Under the pieces are notes generated by a model, which saw nothing but the letters and a program-made list of their open reading frames with translations, made no database searches and was not told the origin of the DNA. From NCBI GenBank assembly GCA_008931825.1, contig QXVZ01009335.1, positions 1 to 64,000 on the forward strand: a DNA stretch of 64,000 nt, given 5' to 3'. The translations under genes and the position numbers were made by a program. The DNA is from Phallusia fumigata (taxonomy: Eukaryota; Chordata; Ascidiacea; Phlebobranchia; Ascidiidae). Shown here in pieces: positions 50,040 through 62,400 of the stretch (the stretch's first letter is position 1; every line of letters begins with the position of its first letter).

Positions 50040-50290
50040 AAATTGTGACTGATTAAAATTAGGTTGTAATTGCACAGTGGTTACCTCAATTTGTTTTCTA
50101 TTTTGCAATGTAAAAGACAGTCGGTAGAGCAATTTTATTCATGCGTTTTTGTGTTTAGTCCTGCCACATTACTGCTGTATGGTCTGTAGTAACCGCAACA
50201 CATACCAACATATAGAAAGTGATTGTCACGTTGATAGACACAGCTTAGCATTTGATATTACACCACTGATTACCATATGCATCAATTTTT
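50040..50290 (+). repeat. Repeat family R3, copy 1 (partial)
   Basis: CTGATTAAAATTAG, ACCTCAAT.TGTTT.CTATTTTGC, ACATA.AAG.GATT.TCA and ATTACACCACTGAT are shared in the same order with 50720-50910 and 56335-56520. Confidence 0.6.
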
Positions 50291-50299
50291 TAATTATGG

Positions 50300-50395
50300 G
50301 CCTCCTTCTGCTGAGGGGACACACATTGTTTTTACTCTGTTTTTTTTCTTTATTTCCTTTTTTCCATCTATAGCGAGTTTGTTCATTCTCTAGAA
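50300..50395 (+). repeat. R1 repeat fragment
   Basis: GAGGGGACACACATTGTTTT, ACTCTG, a T-rich stretch and GAGTTTGTTC, matching the 5' part of the R1 landmarks. It lies directly between two R3 copies. Confidence 0.5.
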
Positions 50396-50910
50396 AAGCA
50401 CATTTGTATAGTGCTTATCATTGGTTGTTTAAAATTTTAGCCTGATCGGTATTTTAGCCTGATCGGTCATTTAGCCTGATCGGTCAAGTAGCCTGATCGG
50501 TCAAGTAGCCTGATCGGTCAAGTATTTATCCTGGTCAAGTATTTATCCTTACAGTCGCAAATACGTGTTTAAACACTGACTGTTTTGCGCCAAATAGCAA
50601 ATGATCCTATGTGTAGGAGTGATTGACAAGTTTACGACACATGCGGCGCAACCCTGGTTGGTAACAGGCTGCTACGTCACACATAACCGGGCGTTTATTC
50701 CAGGCGGCCAGACAAGCGATTTGCTGATTAAAATTAGGCAGTGATAACCTCAATATGTTTGCTATTTTGCGATGTGTAAGACATTACAGCAAAGCAATTT
50801 ATTTAATCGTTTTTATTTTTAGTCTTGCCATTTCACTGCATTTATCACCTCCCAACATATATAAAGAGATTATCATGTTTTATGACAGACAAATCCCAGC
50901 GAAAAAATAA
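50396..50910 (+). repeat. Repeat family R3, copy 2 with minisatellite
   Basis: Aligns with 56105-56500 from GTGCTT.TCATTG through AAATACGTGTTTAAA, GACTGTTTTG, GGCTGCTACG.CACACATAA and CTGATTAAAATTA to TTATGACAGAC.AATCCCA. It differs by an internal 17-bp tandem array near its left end. Confidence 0.65.
50439..50550 (+). repeat. 17-bp minisatellite, five units plus variant units
   Basis: AGCCTGATCGGT begins at 50439, 50456, 50473, 50490 and 50507, an exact 17-bp period. It is followed by about two units of CAAGTATTTATCCTGGT-type sequence with the same 17-bp spacing. The matching R3 copy at 56135 has a single unit. Confidence 0.85.
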
Positions 50911-51522
50911 TTAAATAATCACTCTAAATCTTTCGCAAAAATAGTAATTTTATAAAAATCCAGGGAAAACACTAAACTTTTCCCGAAATCTAGGGATTAG
51001 GAAAAGTGTCTTAAATGACAATCACTTGTGTAGCCCATCTCTTTATGCTTGTATAAACAGTTATGTTAAATGCTGAGAAAATTAGGGCCCTTGTGTAACA
51101 TGGGTACTAAATATGTATGTAGAAAATATCATTTAAGGGGTCATAGTTTATGTGCAGTGTGATATGAAAAACAACACTAGGTATGTTCAAAGTAGAACAT
51201 TAAATTTTAGGGATTCAAAATCATTTGCAATTTATATTTCGTTATTTAAACCCAATATTTTTTGTGTCCTAATTGGCATTCAAATGTACAGTGGTGATTC
51301 GTCTGCATTTTGTAATGATGCATGAGGCATCGACAGTCATAAGAGTACTTATGCAGCACCATTTTCCTTTTAGCTAATGGTTAGCCACTACTTTTATGTG
51401 ATATTAAATTATGCAAATAATAAAAAATAATAAATACAAGCAACAAGTATCAACAAGTATTTTACTCTAAACACCACCTCTGTAGTGTAGTGTTATATCT
51501 TGATTTTTTGTTGTTATATTAG
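50911..51522. other. Non-coding stretch with R2 fragment
   Basis: 51100-51175 (AAATATCATTTAAGGGGTCAT and TTTATGTG) resembles 470-510 and 56855-56890, so it is an R2 fragment. Nothing else recognised. Confidence 0.45.
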
Positions 51523-54500
51523 CTTACCATTGCCACCCTTGGAAGGAAATCCAGATTTACATGTTTCTTATTTGCAACAAGGAATTTCTGCCTACTTGGA
51601 CTCAGTTCAAGTATGTTTCACCTACAAGTAAGGAGTAATAATACATAGTCGACTAATGTTAACAAAATTTTCAGATGGTTTGCAAAGCTGGATCATGGAT
51701 AGCTGAGGCAGTTTTTCTTCTCTTGGAAGGAACAGACTGTGAACCCACAGCAAGTCAAATGAAAGATAAATTTTCAGCTGTTTACAAACACGCTATAGAT
51801 TTAAATACCCAGGTGTGTGAATTTAATGTTTAACTCTTGTCCTTAAAATGTATATGCTCAACATACTTTTTTTCTCAGGCAAAAACTGAATTTGCACAAC
51901 TGCTGATGAATATCACTCTGCCAAATTTTAACAACAATAATCACAGTCAAGTTACCAAGTGGAAAAATCAGAATGCTAAGGTTTTGTTTCCTTTTTGAGA
52001 TTTTTCAAATGTAATCTATGAAATGTAACTATTTTATACTTTACCAAATGTGCAGGTACTGGAGAAATGTCTTATTTGTTTGGAAAATTTACACAATGCT
52101 GTTTTTGGAGAAACTTCAATAAACAAACAGGTATATATTCTCTAAGATCTATATAATGCAAGGTAAAATGAGTGTCAAAAATGTTTAGGAATGTGAATAA
52201 AAAAGTGCAAAAAGCATTTTTATGGTCCAAAATTTGTAATAAAATTTTTTTGTATTTTGTAGAAAAAATTCACACCCAATGATAAAAATGTGGGACAAAA
52301 TTGTGAGGACTCTGCCACAGAAAAGGAAAATGTGAAGATATCTGGAGATCAGCTGGAGTTGGAGTGGAATCAACTGCTAGATGTGAAAAAATGTTGTAGT
52401 TCATGGAAAAGCGCTAAACAGGTATATATATATATATTTATACATATATATGTACATATATATAAACAGGTTTCGGACAGAATTTACAAACATTTAACTG
52501 CTAAATTTATTAGTGTTTAATTGTGTTGTGAAGTTATTGAAAGTTTTATTGTAACAGATGACTGACAGTCTGAGAAAATCGTCTGGATTAACTGAAACAG
52601 AAATTCAAAATTTGTTAAAAACCTCATCAGTTTCTGATTCTTACATTAAAAAACTGAACTCCAAAATCTCATCTGGTTTAAAGGTGGGTAAAATCATACA
52701 TTAATCGATTTTCTGGCTGTTTATATTGCCAAAATGTGGTTAGAATTACGAAACTACTATCCGGGCTCTAGCATTACCATTGGTAAGCATCAAGGGGGCT
52801 TTTCACATAGCCCCAGAAGAGGCAAAAAAGGATTTGGCAAATTGCTGCAATGTGGGTGAAATTGAACAGGTAAATTTAAGCTAATAAGTGATATATTTAA
52901 TCTGCATCACATTACAAAATTTTGTTGTTTTGTAAGGGAATAGAAAGATTATCTGTCACTCAGTTTTTGCACTGTGAACTGCCTTTAATCCATTTTCAAA
53001 TCTTTGACAAACAAATTCTACCAGATTCATCAAATGCTGTTGAAAATTCGAGGATTAAAAAGGTGCTTTTCTCTTTAAAGTTTAAATTGTTTCGAAATTT
53101 GTCATCTGTTACTTTTAAAGTTGTCACTGAATAAAAAACTCAAAACTAGAACTATTTTTATTCTATTATGTTGCAGAAAGCAGTTTCCCAATTGGTTCAA
53201 ACCACAAATCCTAAACTAACTTTAAGTGAAACAGAAGAACTTACTAGTGAAATACTTGGTGATATTTGTCCTGCCCGTTGGCGTTCCCATGTTAAAGCCA
53301 CCTTGCAACTTCTTTTTGGCAATTCTGGATTGGTAAGTGCAGGGTTTGTCATGACATTTTTGTTGTGTAAATTCTGTGCATATTTAGGTGGTTTTGGATA
53401 CAATTTCAAGTGACCAAAAACAAAAAGATCTCCCGACAATCAACAGAAAGGCATCAACCATTGTCATAGTAATTCCGTCAACTTGGTACTCAACTATAGT
53501 TTTTTGACATGCCATCTTCAAGTAATCTTAGGTAATCTGATCTTTTTTTCAAGGTGTATTAAAGAAGACCCTGGAACTATGATCATGCTTCACAAAGACC
53601 TTGATCCAGAAAAAACAATTATGAATATACAAGTTCGTTATGTTGCTGTCTACAACACTAAAGATGTAAAGTAAGCTTAATCTGGTGTTTTACAAAGGGA
53701 GGTTTAAAAAGTACAGTACCTGGTATTAAGCTTGTTGCATTACAACTAAATATATCATAAAGTTCAAATTTATGGTGAACATATATTGTGTAGATTTGAA
53801 CCAGGAATATTTGTTGAAGTCAGTTTGAGAAATGCATTTGGAAAGAAAAGAAATACATTCACATCCAACTCATTTTGGCTTGAAGATTTTTCTTCTGTCA
53901 AGTATATCCCTGAAGCAAATTCACCATGTTTATCTGCCAAAGTAGTTGATCAAAAGGGAAACCAACAGTCTGCTTCTTTGATATCTGAGGCTAAAAATGA
54001 TCAAACTGAAGGTGTGTGCTGGGCTTTTAAAAAACTGTAAATCAGCAGGCTAGACAATTTGTGCTTAAAAGAAAACAGAACACACTGGGTGCTTTCTACT
54101 ATTTTTTGTTTTTTGACACAGACAAATCTGACACAGAAGAGGCAGTGCAAGATGCCATTAAACTCTTGTCGGGATCATTTAAAATTAGAAACACCAAAAA
54201 GTTTACTGAAAAGGTAAAGTCGAAGTTTTGCGAGTTCGTTTCCATGTTTTGGTCAAAGAAGGAGTTGTTCAAATTTTTACACATGATAGATGGGTATGTG
54301 AAGTTGTGCACTGTCAACTTTTTACCCTTTTTAACCCCAATTTACCCCAATACACCCAATGGTTTACCCACAGACCCCCAAAATGTGAAATTTTTAAATT
54401 TTGAGTTTGTTTTTTTGTTTACATGAGTTTGTGTGGGACGTTTTGATCAACAAAGAGTTGTTCAAACTTCTTTAAATTTTTACACATGATAGATGGGTAT

Positions 54501-57500
54501 CTAAAGTTGTGTAACAAAGATAGTTACTTAGACCGGGTGAATAGTTCACCCCAGCGTGAATAAAATTTTTGCAGGGGTGAATGAATGAAAAGGGGTGAAC
54601 GAAGGGTGAATGAAATGTTTTTGTATTCATTGCTAAAATACATCTGCTATACATTTGTCCAACAACATTCAATAGAATGCCTGCCTACTAACAGCAGTCG
54701 GACAAATGCAAAGAATTTCTTTGTTACACAACAACAGCAATATTTAAATGTTTATTGTGAAAAAACAACAGTAGTTTTATGTCACTAGACCTCTCAGTCT
54801 GTGACATCACTATGTTATTTGTAGCTTTGCCGATTTCTCAGTCAGTACAATTTTAACTTGAGTGTCTAATCTAAGGCACTGTATGTCCCCGGGGTACATT
54901 GTTTCTCATAGCCCCTATGGAAAAAAAGGTGCCCACCCCTGCTCTAAATTATACCTTACCAAATGTCTAAAAACATGTTTTTATGGTTTTATCGCTGATG
55001 TCTGATGATATCTTGTGATTATCTAAACATATTTGGTACGCGGGTGAATGAAATTTTGCAAGTTGTGGAAAGGGTGAACGAATTCGAAAAAGATTAGGAA
55101 GCACTGACTTAGAAGTTTTCTATTTTAATGTTTGATGCAATGTAAACTATTTATGGGTCCCTTTCCTGAAGGGGACACATATTGTTTGGGGTCTGTTTGT
55201 TTTTGTTTTTTTTCTTTTTTCTCCCATGGAGCTTGTCCATGCACTTTTGGCATGAAATGTTTGATGGATTTGGATGAAACTTTTACAGCTGGTAGATATG
55301 GTCAAGGCGGTGTGTCGTCCTTTTCGATTGACTCCATAGCCCCAATGGTTACCCCGCTAGCCCCCAAAAGGGTGAAATATTTCCCTGCGCTATGTCTATG
55401 CACTTTGGCATGAAATGTTTGGCGGATTTGGATGAAACTTTCACAGCTAGTAGATATGGTCATGGAGTTGTGTCATCAGTTTCGTTTGACCTCATAGCCC
55501 CAATAGTTACCCCGCTTGCCCCCTAAAATGGGTCAAATTGTTAAACAATCTCCGAATTGGATGAAATTTGGACAGTTTGTATAACATGTCATTGTGGTGC
55601 AATAANNNNNNNNNNNNNNNNNNNNNNNNNNNNNNNNNNNNNNNNNNNNNNNNNNNNNNNNNNNNNNNNNNNNNNNNNNNNNNNNNNNNNNNNNNNNNNN
55701 NNNNNNNNNNNNNNNNNNNNNNNNNNNNNNNNNNNNNNNNNNNNNNNNNNNNNNNNNNNNNNNNNNNNNNNNNNNNNNNNNNNNNNNNNNNNNNNNNNNN
55801 NNNNNNNNNNNNNNNNNNGCGTTTCTCCCCCCCCCCCCCCCCCCCCCCCCAAAAGCTTAAGTAACTATGGGACCCAATTTCAAATGATATGGTGAATATA
55901 TATGCATTTTTAAATAGGGTAATAGTGTATGTGGAATGGCAATCGGTGAACGCCACCCTTCTAGTTTAAAGTATTTTGTGGCTTTAGTTTGGATTCACCC
56001 ATTTTTTACCGTTTTAACCCCAAATATCCAGTTTTTTGTTTACTTGCCCTTTGCTTCAGACATACTAATTCAAATGTATTGAAATTTAAAATGTTCATAT
56101 GTGGGTGCTTTTCATTGATTTGTTTAAAATTTTAGCCTGATTGGTCAAGTATTTATCCTTACAGCTGCAAATACGTGTTTAAATGCTGACTGTTTTGCCC
56201 CAAATGCAAAACGACCTGACGCGAGGGAGTAATTGACGAGTTTACCACACAAGCGATGCAATGCTCAGCGGTTGCTAATAGGCTGCTACGGCACACATAA
56301 ACGGGCATTTATTAGGTGCGACAAGGCGGGTGTTGCGCTGATTAAAATTAAATGGTGATGACCTCAATATGTTTGCTGTTTTGCGATTTAGAATCAGTGC
56401 AGCACAGCAATTTATTTATTCAATCGTACATGCAGCACCTCCCAAAGTGTACAAAGATATTATCATTTTTATGACAGACGAATCCCAACTGTTGATACTA
56501 CACCACTGCTTTATGTGATTGTGTAGTGTTAATTGAGATGCGTTTGCTAAATACCGCTGTAAATGATAATTCATTACTTTGCTCTCATTTATAGTTGCAG
56601 GCTCTTGTACAGTAGCATGTAAACTTATATTTGGTTGGCCATAAAGTGCAATGTTGTTGTGTTGCTGAAACTGCGTTGAAAAGGGTCATTTAAAGTTTGT
56701 GGTTTACTGCGGCTCGGCCAAAGTAAACCGTGTGGGGACCCATATGTTTATGCTAGCAGAAACAATCATGTTATAAAATGCCAAGGGATTTGGGGACCCA
56801 ATGTAATGTGGGCATTGAAAATATATCCAATGTAATAAAAAAAATGTTATATGTGGAGAATATCAGTTTGAGGTGGTATTGTATGTGGAATGAAAATATG
56901 GAGAACGCCACCTTTCTAGTTTTTCCAAACTTGGATAATTTTCTGCTTATTCCTAAACTTGGCTATTTACTTACAGCAGAACAAGTGAAAATATAGGTAC
57001 CAGAATAAAATGCTGAAAATGAGTAAAATTTTTTGCTCTGTTATGGAACTCTGTTTTGTTTTACCGAATATAAGATTTCTTCACAAGTTTATGTTGCAGA
57101 ACACTGCATCAGCGGAAGTGCCACCTGGAGAGGTAAAACAAACTTCTGACACTGCAAACCTTGATGCATTGCCTTTTAAAAAACAGGTGAGTTTTTACAC
57201 TTAAAATATGAAATGCAAGATGCTAACATGCAAATTTCTTAAGGAAAAACATGCTGACCAAGTTGATGAACCTAAATCAGTAACTTCTGGCAGTAAGCAA
57301 GCACATTCACAAGTTAAAGTGACACGCAGTGCTTCTCAAAACTCAAAGTCTAACTCACTTCCTTCAACATCGCAGTCAAATAATTCACCAAATTCCAGAA
57401 GAAGTTATAACCAAAGGCACTCTGGACCTAAGTCTGCTTCTTTCTCTGCATTTGACAAAAACTCTAGAATGCATGTACCAAAACCTGTTATTCTTGTGCG

Positions 57501-59450
57501 AAGTCCACAATTGGGAAATGCTGCTGCACTTACCGGAAATAGTTATCTACAACAAAACCCAAATCCTAACAATGCAATTTTTTTGCAACCTGGGTTGGCA
57601 AATTTTCAGCAGCAGGCCTATCAAGCTGTCGTTTCCCAGTGCCTTCCGACAGATGCTAATGTTCTGCAACGCTCCATGTATATTCAGCCCCACCTGCAGA
57701 ATTTAAGACAGTGTCAGCTAACACGATCACCTTCTCCAGTGACATTTGTACGAAACCCTCACTCTGGAATAATTTCTACAGCATCAGACAATCTTGCCCA
57801 GACTTTGCTAAAATCACAATCTGCTAATGACTTGGCAGCCCTACAAGGCCTAAAACTTCAGCAGCAACAGCAACTCAAACAACAGCAATTGATCCACCCA
57901 AATCTGGTCATGAAGGCAGGCACAACCCCAGAATGTAACATGAGTGAAGGCCATGTGTCTTCCGTCCATGGATCTAATGTTTTTTCACCAAATCACATAT
58001 TTCAACCAAGCATTGAAAGACAGTTCATTGACGCTGAGAAAGTGCCTTCTCAGAGCCCTGCCTTGTCACACTCTATTGACAGAAATGGTTCATTAAACTC
58101 CAAAATGATTATGGCCGATGTTGGACAAGATCAGATACATGAAATGCATTATTCTCAAGATGTGAACCATGGTCGAAGTAGATATGTAGACCATTTAGCA
58201 AATCTCTCAATGGCAAGCTCATTTTCACAATCCCAGGGAATTTTGAAGGGATCTCAGGAACTACATGATGGTGGTGATGTTATGATCCCTAAAATGGATG
58301 ACCTTGGTATGACTGTGTTGATACCAATGTGGTTATTCACAATTTTTACAAATATTATGATGTGTGATTTCAGGGCCAATCGGAAGCCCTGTAACTGCCA
58401 GGCGAAGATGGGCAACCTCAGACGAAACTAAGGGAAGCAACACATGGCCAAATTTAAAGGGCCAGCCTATCACTGACTACAATTTTCCAATAGGTTAGGA
58501 GCTGAAAAAATAATATTGTCACCATTTTTATCAGACTACTTTTTTTTGATTTTCATAAACAGGGACACATGTTGTTTTTATTCTAATGTTTTTCCTTTTC
58601 TTTTTGTCTGTTTAACTCTAGTTGTTTCCATGGCTTGGTCAAGAAAAAGTTTTTCAAATTTTCACACATGCTGGATGAGTATCTGAAGTTGTAAATAATA
58701 AAATTCCAGTCTTCCAGAAATAGTTAAAACGCTTGTAATGTGAAAGCAATAAGCTGTCTTGAAAGTGCTTTGTTGGCAAACTATCATTTTTTAACAGATG
58801 AGTCGGATTATGCGCAATATGTGGCTGACATTAAGAATGCCCTTCAAAGAAAATCAGATGACTTGAAAGATGCAAATGGTTCCACCAGTCCACACAGGTA
58901 TTTTTAATTGTTCTATTAATTTTTTTATGTTGCCAAGACATCAAATAATTTGTAACTGACATGTTTAAGACATCTGGACCACTAAAATATCCTCGAAGGC
59001 TGGGTTCACTGCAGCAAATATAATACCCTTATTTAAAAAAACAAATTTTTGTCCTAGAATTTGGTCTCCAGTTGATGATAAAACAAAACCAGATGATAGC
59101 TCCTTCAATATATTTTCGACACCCGACTTGGTTCAACATGTAATGCCAAAGTGAGTGGAATGTCACTTTAAATTTTTAAAACTTTGGCCTAACTTTTATA
59201 TTTCTGATTAGCAGATCCCAGACTGGAAGTGGAACTGCTGACAGTGGGGTGAGTTTTTTGCCAAACTTATAAAAATGAAAATTCAATGTTTATGAGGTAA
59301 AGACTTTTTGTGTTTTTGTGCAATGTACAGAGTAGGTGTTCAACTTTGGAATCGAACACATGGCAACCTTGGCAGATATGGCCTTCTAATGAAACTGACA
59401 GGAAAAATTGGCAGTGGAGTCCTGATACAAAAGATGAAACAAAGAAATAA
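51523..59450 (+). CDS. Large gene of unknown family, Trp-rich C terminus (5' partial)
   Basis: Exons: 51523-51610, 51675-51812, 51879-51980, 52056-52130, 52263-52421, 52558-52683, 52744-52869, 52937-53062, 53177-53332, 53388-53485, 53554-53670, 53794-54011, 54122-54213, 57100-57186, 57244-58306, 58374-58493, 58798-58897, 59058-59150, 59212-59248, 59331-59450. Phases agree: 1079 residues from the first visible exon (entered in phase 2). I do not recognise the family. Residues 1-400 look alpha-helical with regularly spaced Cys and Trp; 400-490 look beta-rich; 570-920 (the 1063-bp exon) are disordered and Ser/Asn/Gln-rich with a short Gln run (LKLQQQQQLKQQQ) and RSPSPVTFVRNP. The C terminus carries many Trp next to polar residues (NTWPN, NTWQPWQIWPS, NWQWSP), a pattern known in RNA-silencing and RNA-decay adaptors, but that link is only a guess. 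No transmembrane segment or signal peptide is seen. Splice sites are mostly consensus. Confidence 0.75.
52421..52470. repeat. TA/TATATG microsatellite in intron
   Basis: Imperfect TATATA/CATATATA run right after the donor of exon 52263-52421. Able to form hairpins; likely variable in length. Confidence 0.7.
54929..55106. mobile_element. hAT-like termini, fragment or small non-autonomous element
   Basis: Read in reverse, 54929-54946 gives TAGAGCAGGGGTGGGCACC and 55083-55106 gives CAGTGCTTCCTAATCTTTTT, both typical of hAT ends. They point the same way, so they are probably remains of two insertions rather than one intact element. ACTTAGA beside the second, at 55107-55113, also occurs at about 54527-54533 and might be a target-site duplication. 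Confidence 0.35.
55150..55545 (+). repeat. R1 repeat copy with 158-bp tandem unit
   Basis: GAAGGGGACACATATTG, then two consecutive units about 158 bp apart, each with TGCACTTT.GGCATGAAATG, TTTGGATGAAACTTT.ACAGCT, GTAGATATGGTCA, TAGCCCCAAT and CCCCGCT. The same pair of units is seen at 26420-26610. Confidence 0.75.
55606..55818. other. Assembly gap (213 N)
   Basis: Run of N bases inside the long intron. The flanks are repeat sequence on the left and a poly-C tract on the right, which explains the failed assembly. Confidence 0.99.
55827..55850 (+). repeat. Poly-C tract of 24 bases
   Basis: Uninterrupted C run immediately after the N gap, rare in this AT-rich region. Length at such a site is often a sequencing estimate. 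Confidence 0.9.
56105..56530 (+). repeat. Repeat family R3, copy 3
   Basis: Collinear with 50396-50910 and, in its right part, with 50040-50290. It has the single-unit state of the 17-bp minisatellite (GCCTGATTGGTCAAGTATTT) and ends with GATACTACACCACTG. Confidence 0.65.
56735..56925 (+). repeat. R2 repeat copy
   Basis: GGGGACCCA, GTGGGCATTGAAAATATAT.CAATGT, GGAGAATATCA, GTATTGTATGTGGAATG and GAACGCCACCTTTCTAGTTT. Parallel blocks are at 425-520, 51100-51175 and 55860-55965. Confidence 0.55.
58560..58695 (+). repeat. R1 repeat copy in intron
   Basis: AGGGACACATGTTGTTTTTA, then TTTCCATGGCTTGGTCAAG, TTTCAAATTTTCACACATG.TGGATGAGTATCTGAAGTTGT, in the same order as the other R1 copies. Confidence 0.6.
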
Positions 59451-62400
59451 AAACATGCTTATGATAGCAATATTCTATGAATTCCATTAACACTTATCCT
59501 AACAAAAGTATGTTTTGGCTGTATAGTAACCATATTTTAATTTTTTTTGTCATAGGTACATGTTGTGCTTTTCTGCAGTGAAATGTAGTTGACCTATTTT
59601 TCACGTTACCTTCAACCTAAGTTCCTGCTTTGGTAGTTTGTAGTTGCAGTTGGTGTAAAACGCATATGTTGCATAATCAATTTTTTACACTTTAGGTACA
59701 AACAGACAAAACATGTCATGCTTAACTGAACTAGTTACCCATGTGCAATGATTATGTGTTAATTATTGTAGCTCACCTGTTCTATCCAGATGAACATAAT
59801 TATTCATGTTTAGGCTGGTTAGTAACATGTTAAAAGGCAGCATGTTGAGCATGCTTTTGGTGTTAGTGTGTACAACTGCTGGCAGCAAATTGGATTTTGT
59901 ATTGTTGTGTGCATAGTGCATGCACAAATAGCAAATAGAATTTCTTTTGTAGTCAAATTTATAAATACCAAAAGTGCCTAATCATTTTTTTTCATTGTTA
60001 CCCAATTTCCATTTTATTAGATAAAATATGTAACCCTGGGTATAAATTTTACAGATGCATGCCTGTTTGTGTGCAAAAATGTTTGCTACTGGTATGTGGG
60101 TTAACTGTATCTGTTCATTGTATTGTAACAGTATTGAGCTGAAGCACACATTGGCAACAATTGTTTCTTTTTTCCTGCCAACTAGTGTTACTTAATGTTG
60201 GATTGCGTTTTATTTAGTCTTGCTTTGACACCTAATGTGCTTTCTTGGCACAAATATTAGCCTGTTTTTTTTATTGGAAACATTCACACAAACCCTTTGC
60301 ATTTGATAACCTTGATTTTTAGCAGCAGGCTGCAACGAATAATTTACAAATATGTATGAAAGCATGAACCTCTGAGAGGTGTTCTTCTGGTTTCTTTGTT
60401 ATTTGCCAACTCACTCACACAGGCAACTAGATTTCATAATTACATACTTTCTGTTTTCATTGTGGATTTGGAAATCTATGCAACATTCATTACTAGTGAT
60501 GCACTGATACAGTTGTCATAGATTTCAGACAGGACTAAAACAGATATGGTTGTAACTTACTTAAAAAAGGTTTTTAATTAGGTTGTTAATAGCATTTTGA
60601 AACTGGAATAATTACTACTTATTCTATGCATGGAACTTTTGTCCCGGTGTTTATTAAATAAAAAGCAAACAAGTGTCTGCTCCCTTATTGACAGGCAGAA
60701 GCTTTGAAGTGAAATGTTAATTGTAGCGAAAGTTTCTTGCCAAAAATTTAATTTTTCCTGCAGTCTAGAGTATTTAATTTGTCCATGTCCTCAACCCGCA
60801 CTCTGTCATTTTACCATCTAAAATCCAAAATGCACCTGCTCATAGCTATTTTGCATCCTTCCAATTCATTTGGCAGACACAGAGCAAAACGATTGTTATT
60901 AAGCTTTCACTGAAGACGGAACAGATTTTTTTGGCACGATGGGCGTGAAAAAGTGAACCACGTAAAACATACACAATGTGCGCATGTTGTTTGTACAGAT
61001 AAGTTGGAAGGCAATACCTGGTACTTACGTTATGATGATATTTTAATTTTAAGAAGTTGTATGTCATGTTGTTGAAGCTGGCAGTGCGGTACGTTGTTAC
61101 AGTACACAGCAAAACTCAGTGGTACGGTACGCTCATTTGTAACGAGCGCACAACTCAATACGTGCCGTGCCTTATTTTTTTGTTATGTTTAAAGAACAGT
61201 TCTTCAACGCGATATTTTGTTTAATTCAAAGGTAATGTGGGAACATTTTCACTGCCCAAAGTCCAAAACGCTCTATCTCTGGGCGCTACTTAAAAAAGGC
61301 AATAAGATGGTACATTTAATAGGGTGCTTTATGTGTAACCCGTGACCCCCTGCATTTTTAAATCCAATTTATTTCATAGAACGTCATTGAAAACATGCCC
61401 CAAGACTAAACAAAGATAGGATAATGATGATTGTAGCAAAAGTATTGTGTGCATAACGTTACGTAAAACGCTGTCGAAAAATGAGATGCTTTAGCGCGAT
61501 ATTTTACAATACCTCCGTTCACAGTTGAATGATTATTTACTTCGCAACATTTACCACCTTTTACCCACAGTGTTGGCATTAATCATAGTCTTGGTATAGA
61601 CGTTTTTATGGGCCTTTACAGAAACAATTGGTTTAATATTTTTGTACATTTTACTGACAAATATACTTGAGCCTATAAAAAATTGTGACTACATTGCGTC
61701 CACAATGTTGTGGGTTTAATCCTGTCTCAATTGCTTGTGTTCCTTGACCAAGAAACTTTAGCGGCATTGCGTTAACCCAGTGGAATCCGATGGGCTGACA
61801 AAAATTAAACTCACCAACTTAAACATCGAAAAATGAAATAAAGATGATATTTTGATTCGGTTTGTTGTATTTCGGTGTGATATAAGAGTCGGGTTCACTT
61901 TTTGAAAACTGGATCTAAAAACAAACAAACAAAAGAGATAATGTGGCAGATTTGAATGTGTAAAATCCGTCATAAGTTTTCCTAATTTGACCTGTCTGCA
62001 GGTCGAAGTCACACCCTCTGTCTTTCGTTTCTTTGCCTTTTTCGCCACATTTTACATGTGCGCTGAAGCGTAGAGCCAGCATTAAGTCGAAATTCACAAA
62101 ATAAAACCGAAATAAGAATTTCTTACAAGACATTACTGCAGTGGTGCAATTTGGTATACGCGTCGGTTAAAAAAGATGAAAAATTCAAGGTGACCACCAA
62201 CGTGGTATGAAAAGCGTGTAGTGACTGCTGTGCCATTGGGCACTTAGCATACTTTCAACCTGTACTTAAACCTTTTTTCATAAAATGTTAGTAAATTAAG
62301 TTTTTCTCTGTCAATATTTTTTTAGTTGAAAGCATATCTGTCAGAGAGCCTATATAGATTGAATACATTGGATTACTAACGTTTTAATAACGTCGCTGAA

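Larger units (their letters stand above)
54214..57099. other. Large repeat-rich intron with assembly gap
   Basis: About 2.9 kb, far longer than the other introns of this gene. It holds R1 copies (54225-54350, 54437-54515, 55150-55545), hAT-like ends at about 54929 and 55083, a 213-base N run at 55606-55818, a poly-C tract, an R3 copy at 56105-56530 and an R2 copy at 56735-56925. No exon is seen, although one could hide in the gap. Confidence 0.6.

Noticed and set aside
55557-55956. Open frames across the N run
   Set aside because: They are made of unknown bases and the poly-C/poly-G tract; not evidence of coding.
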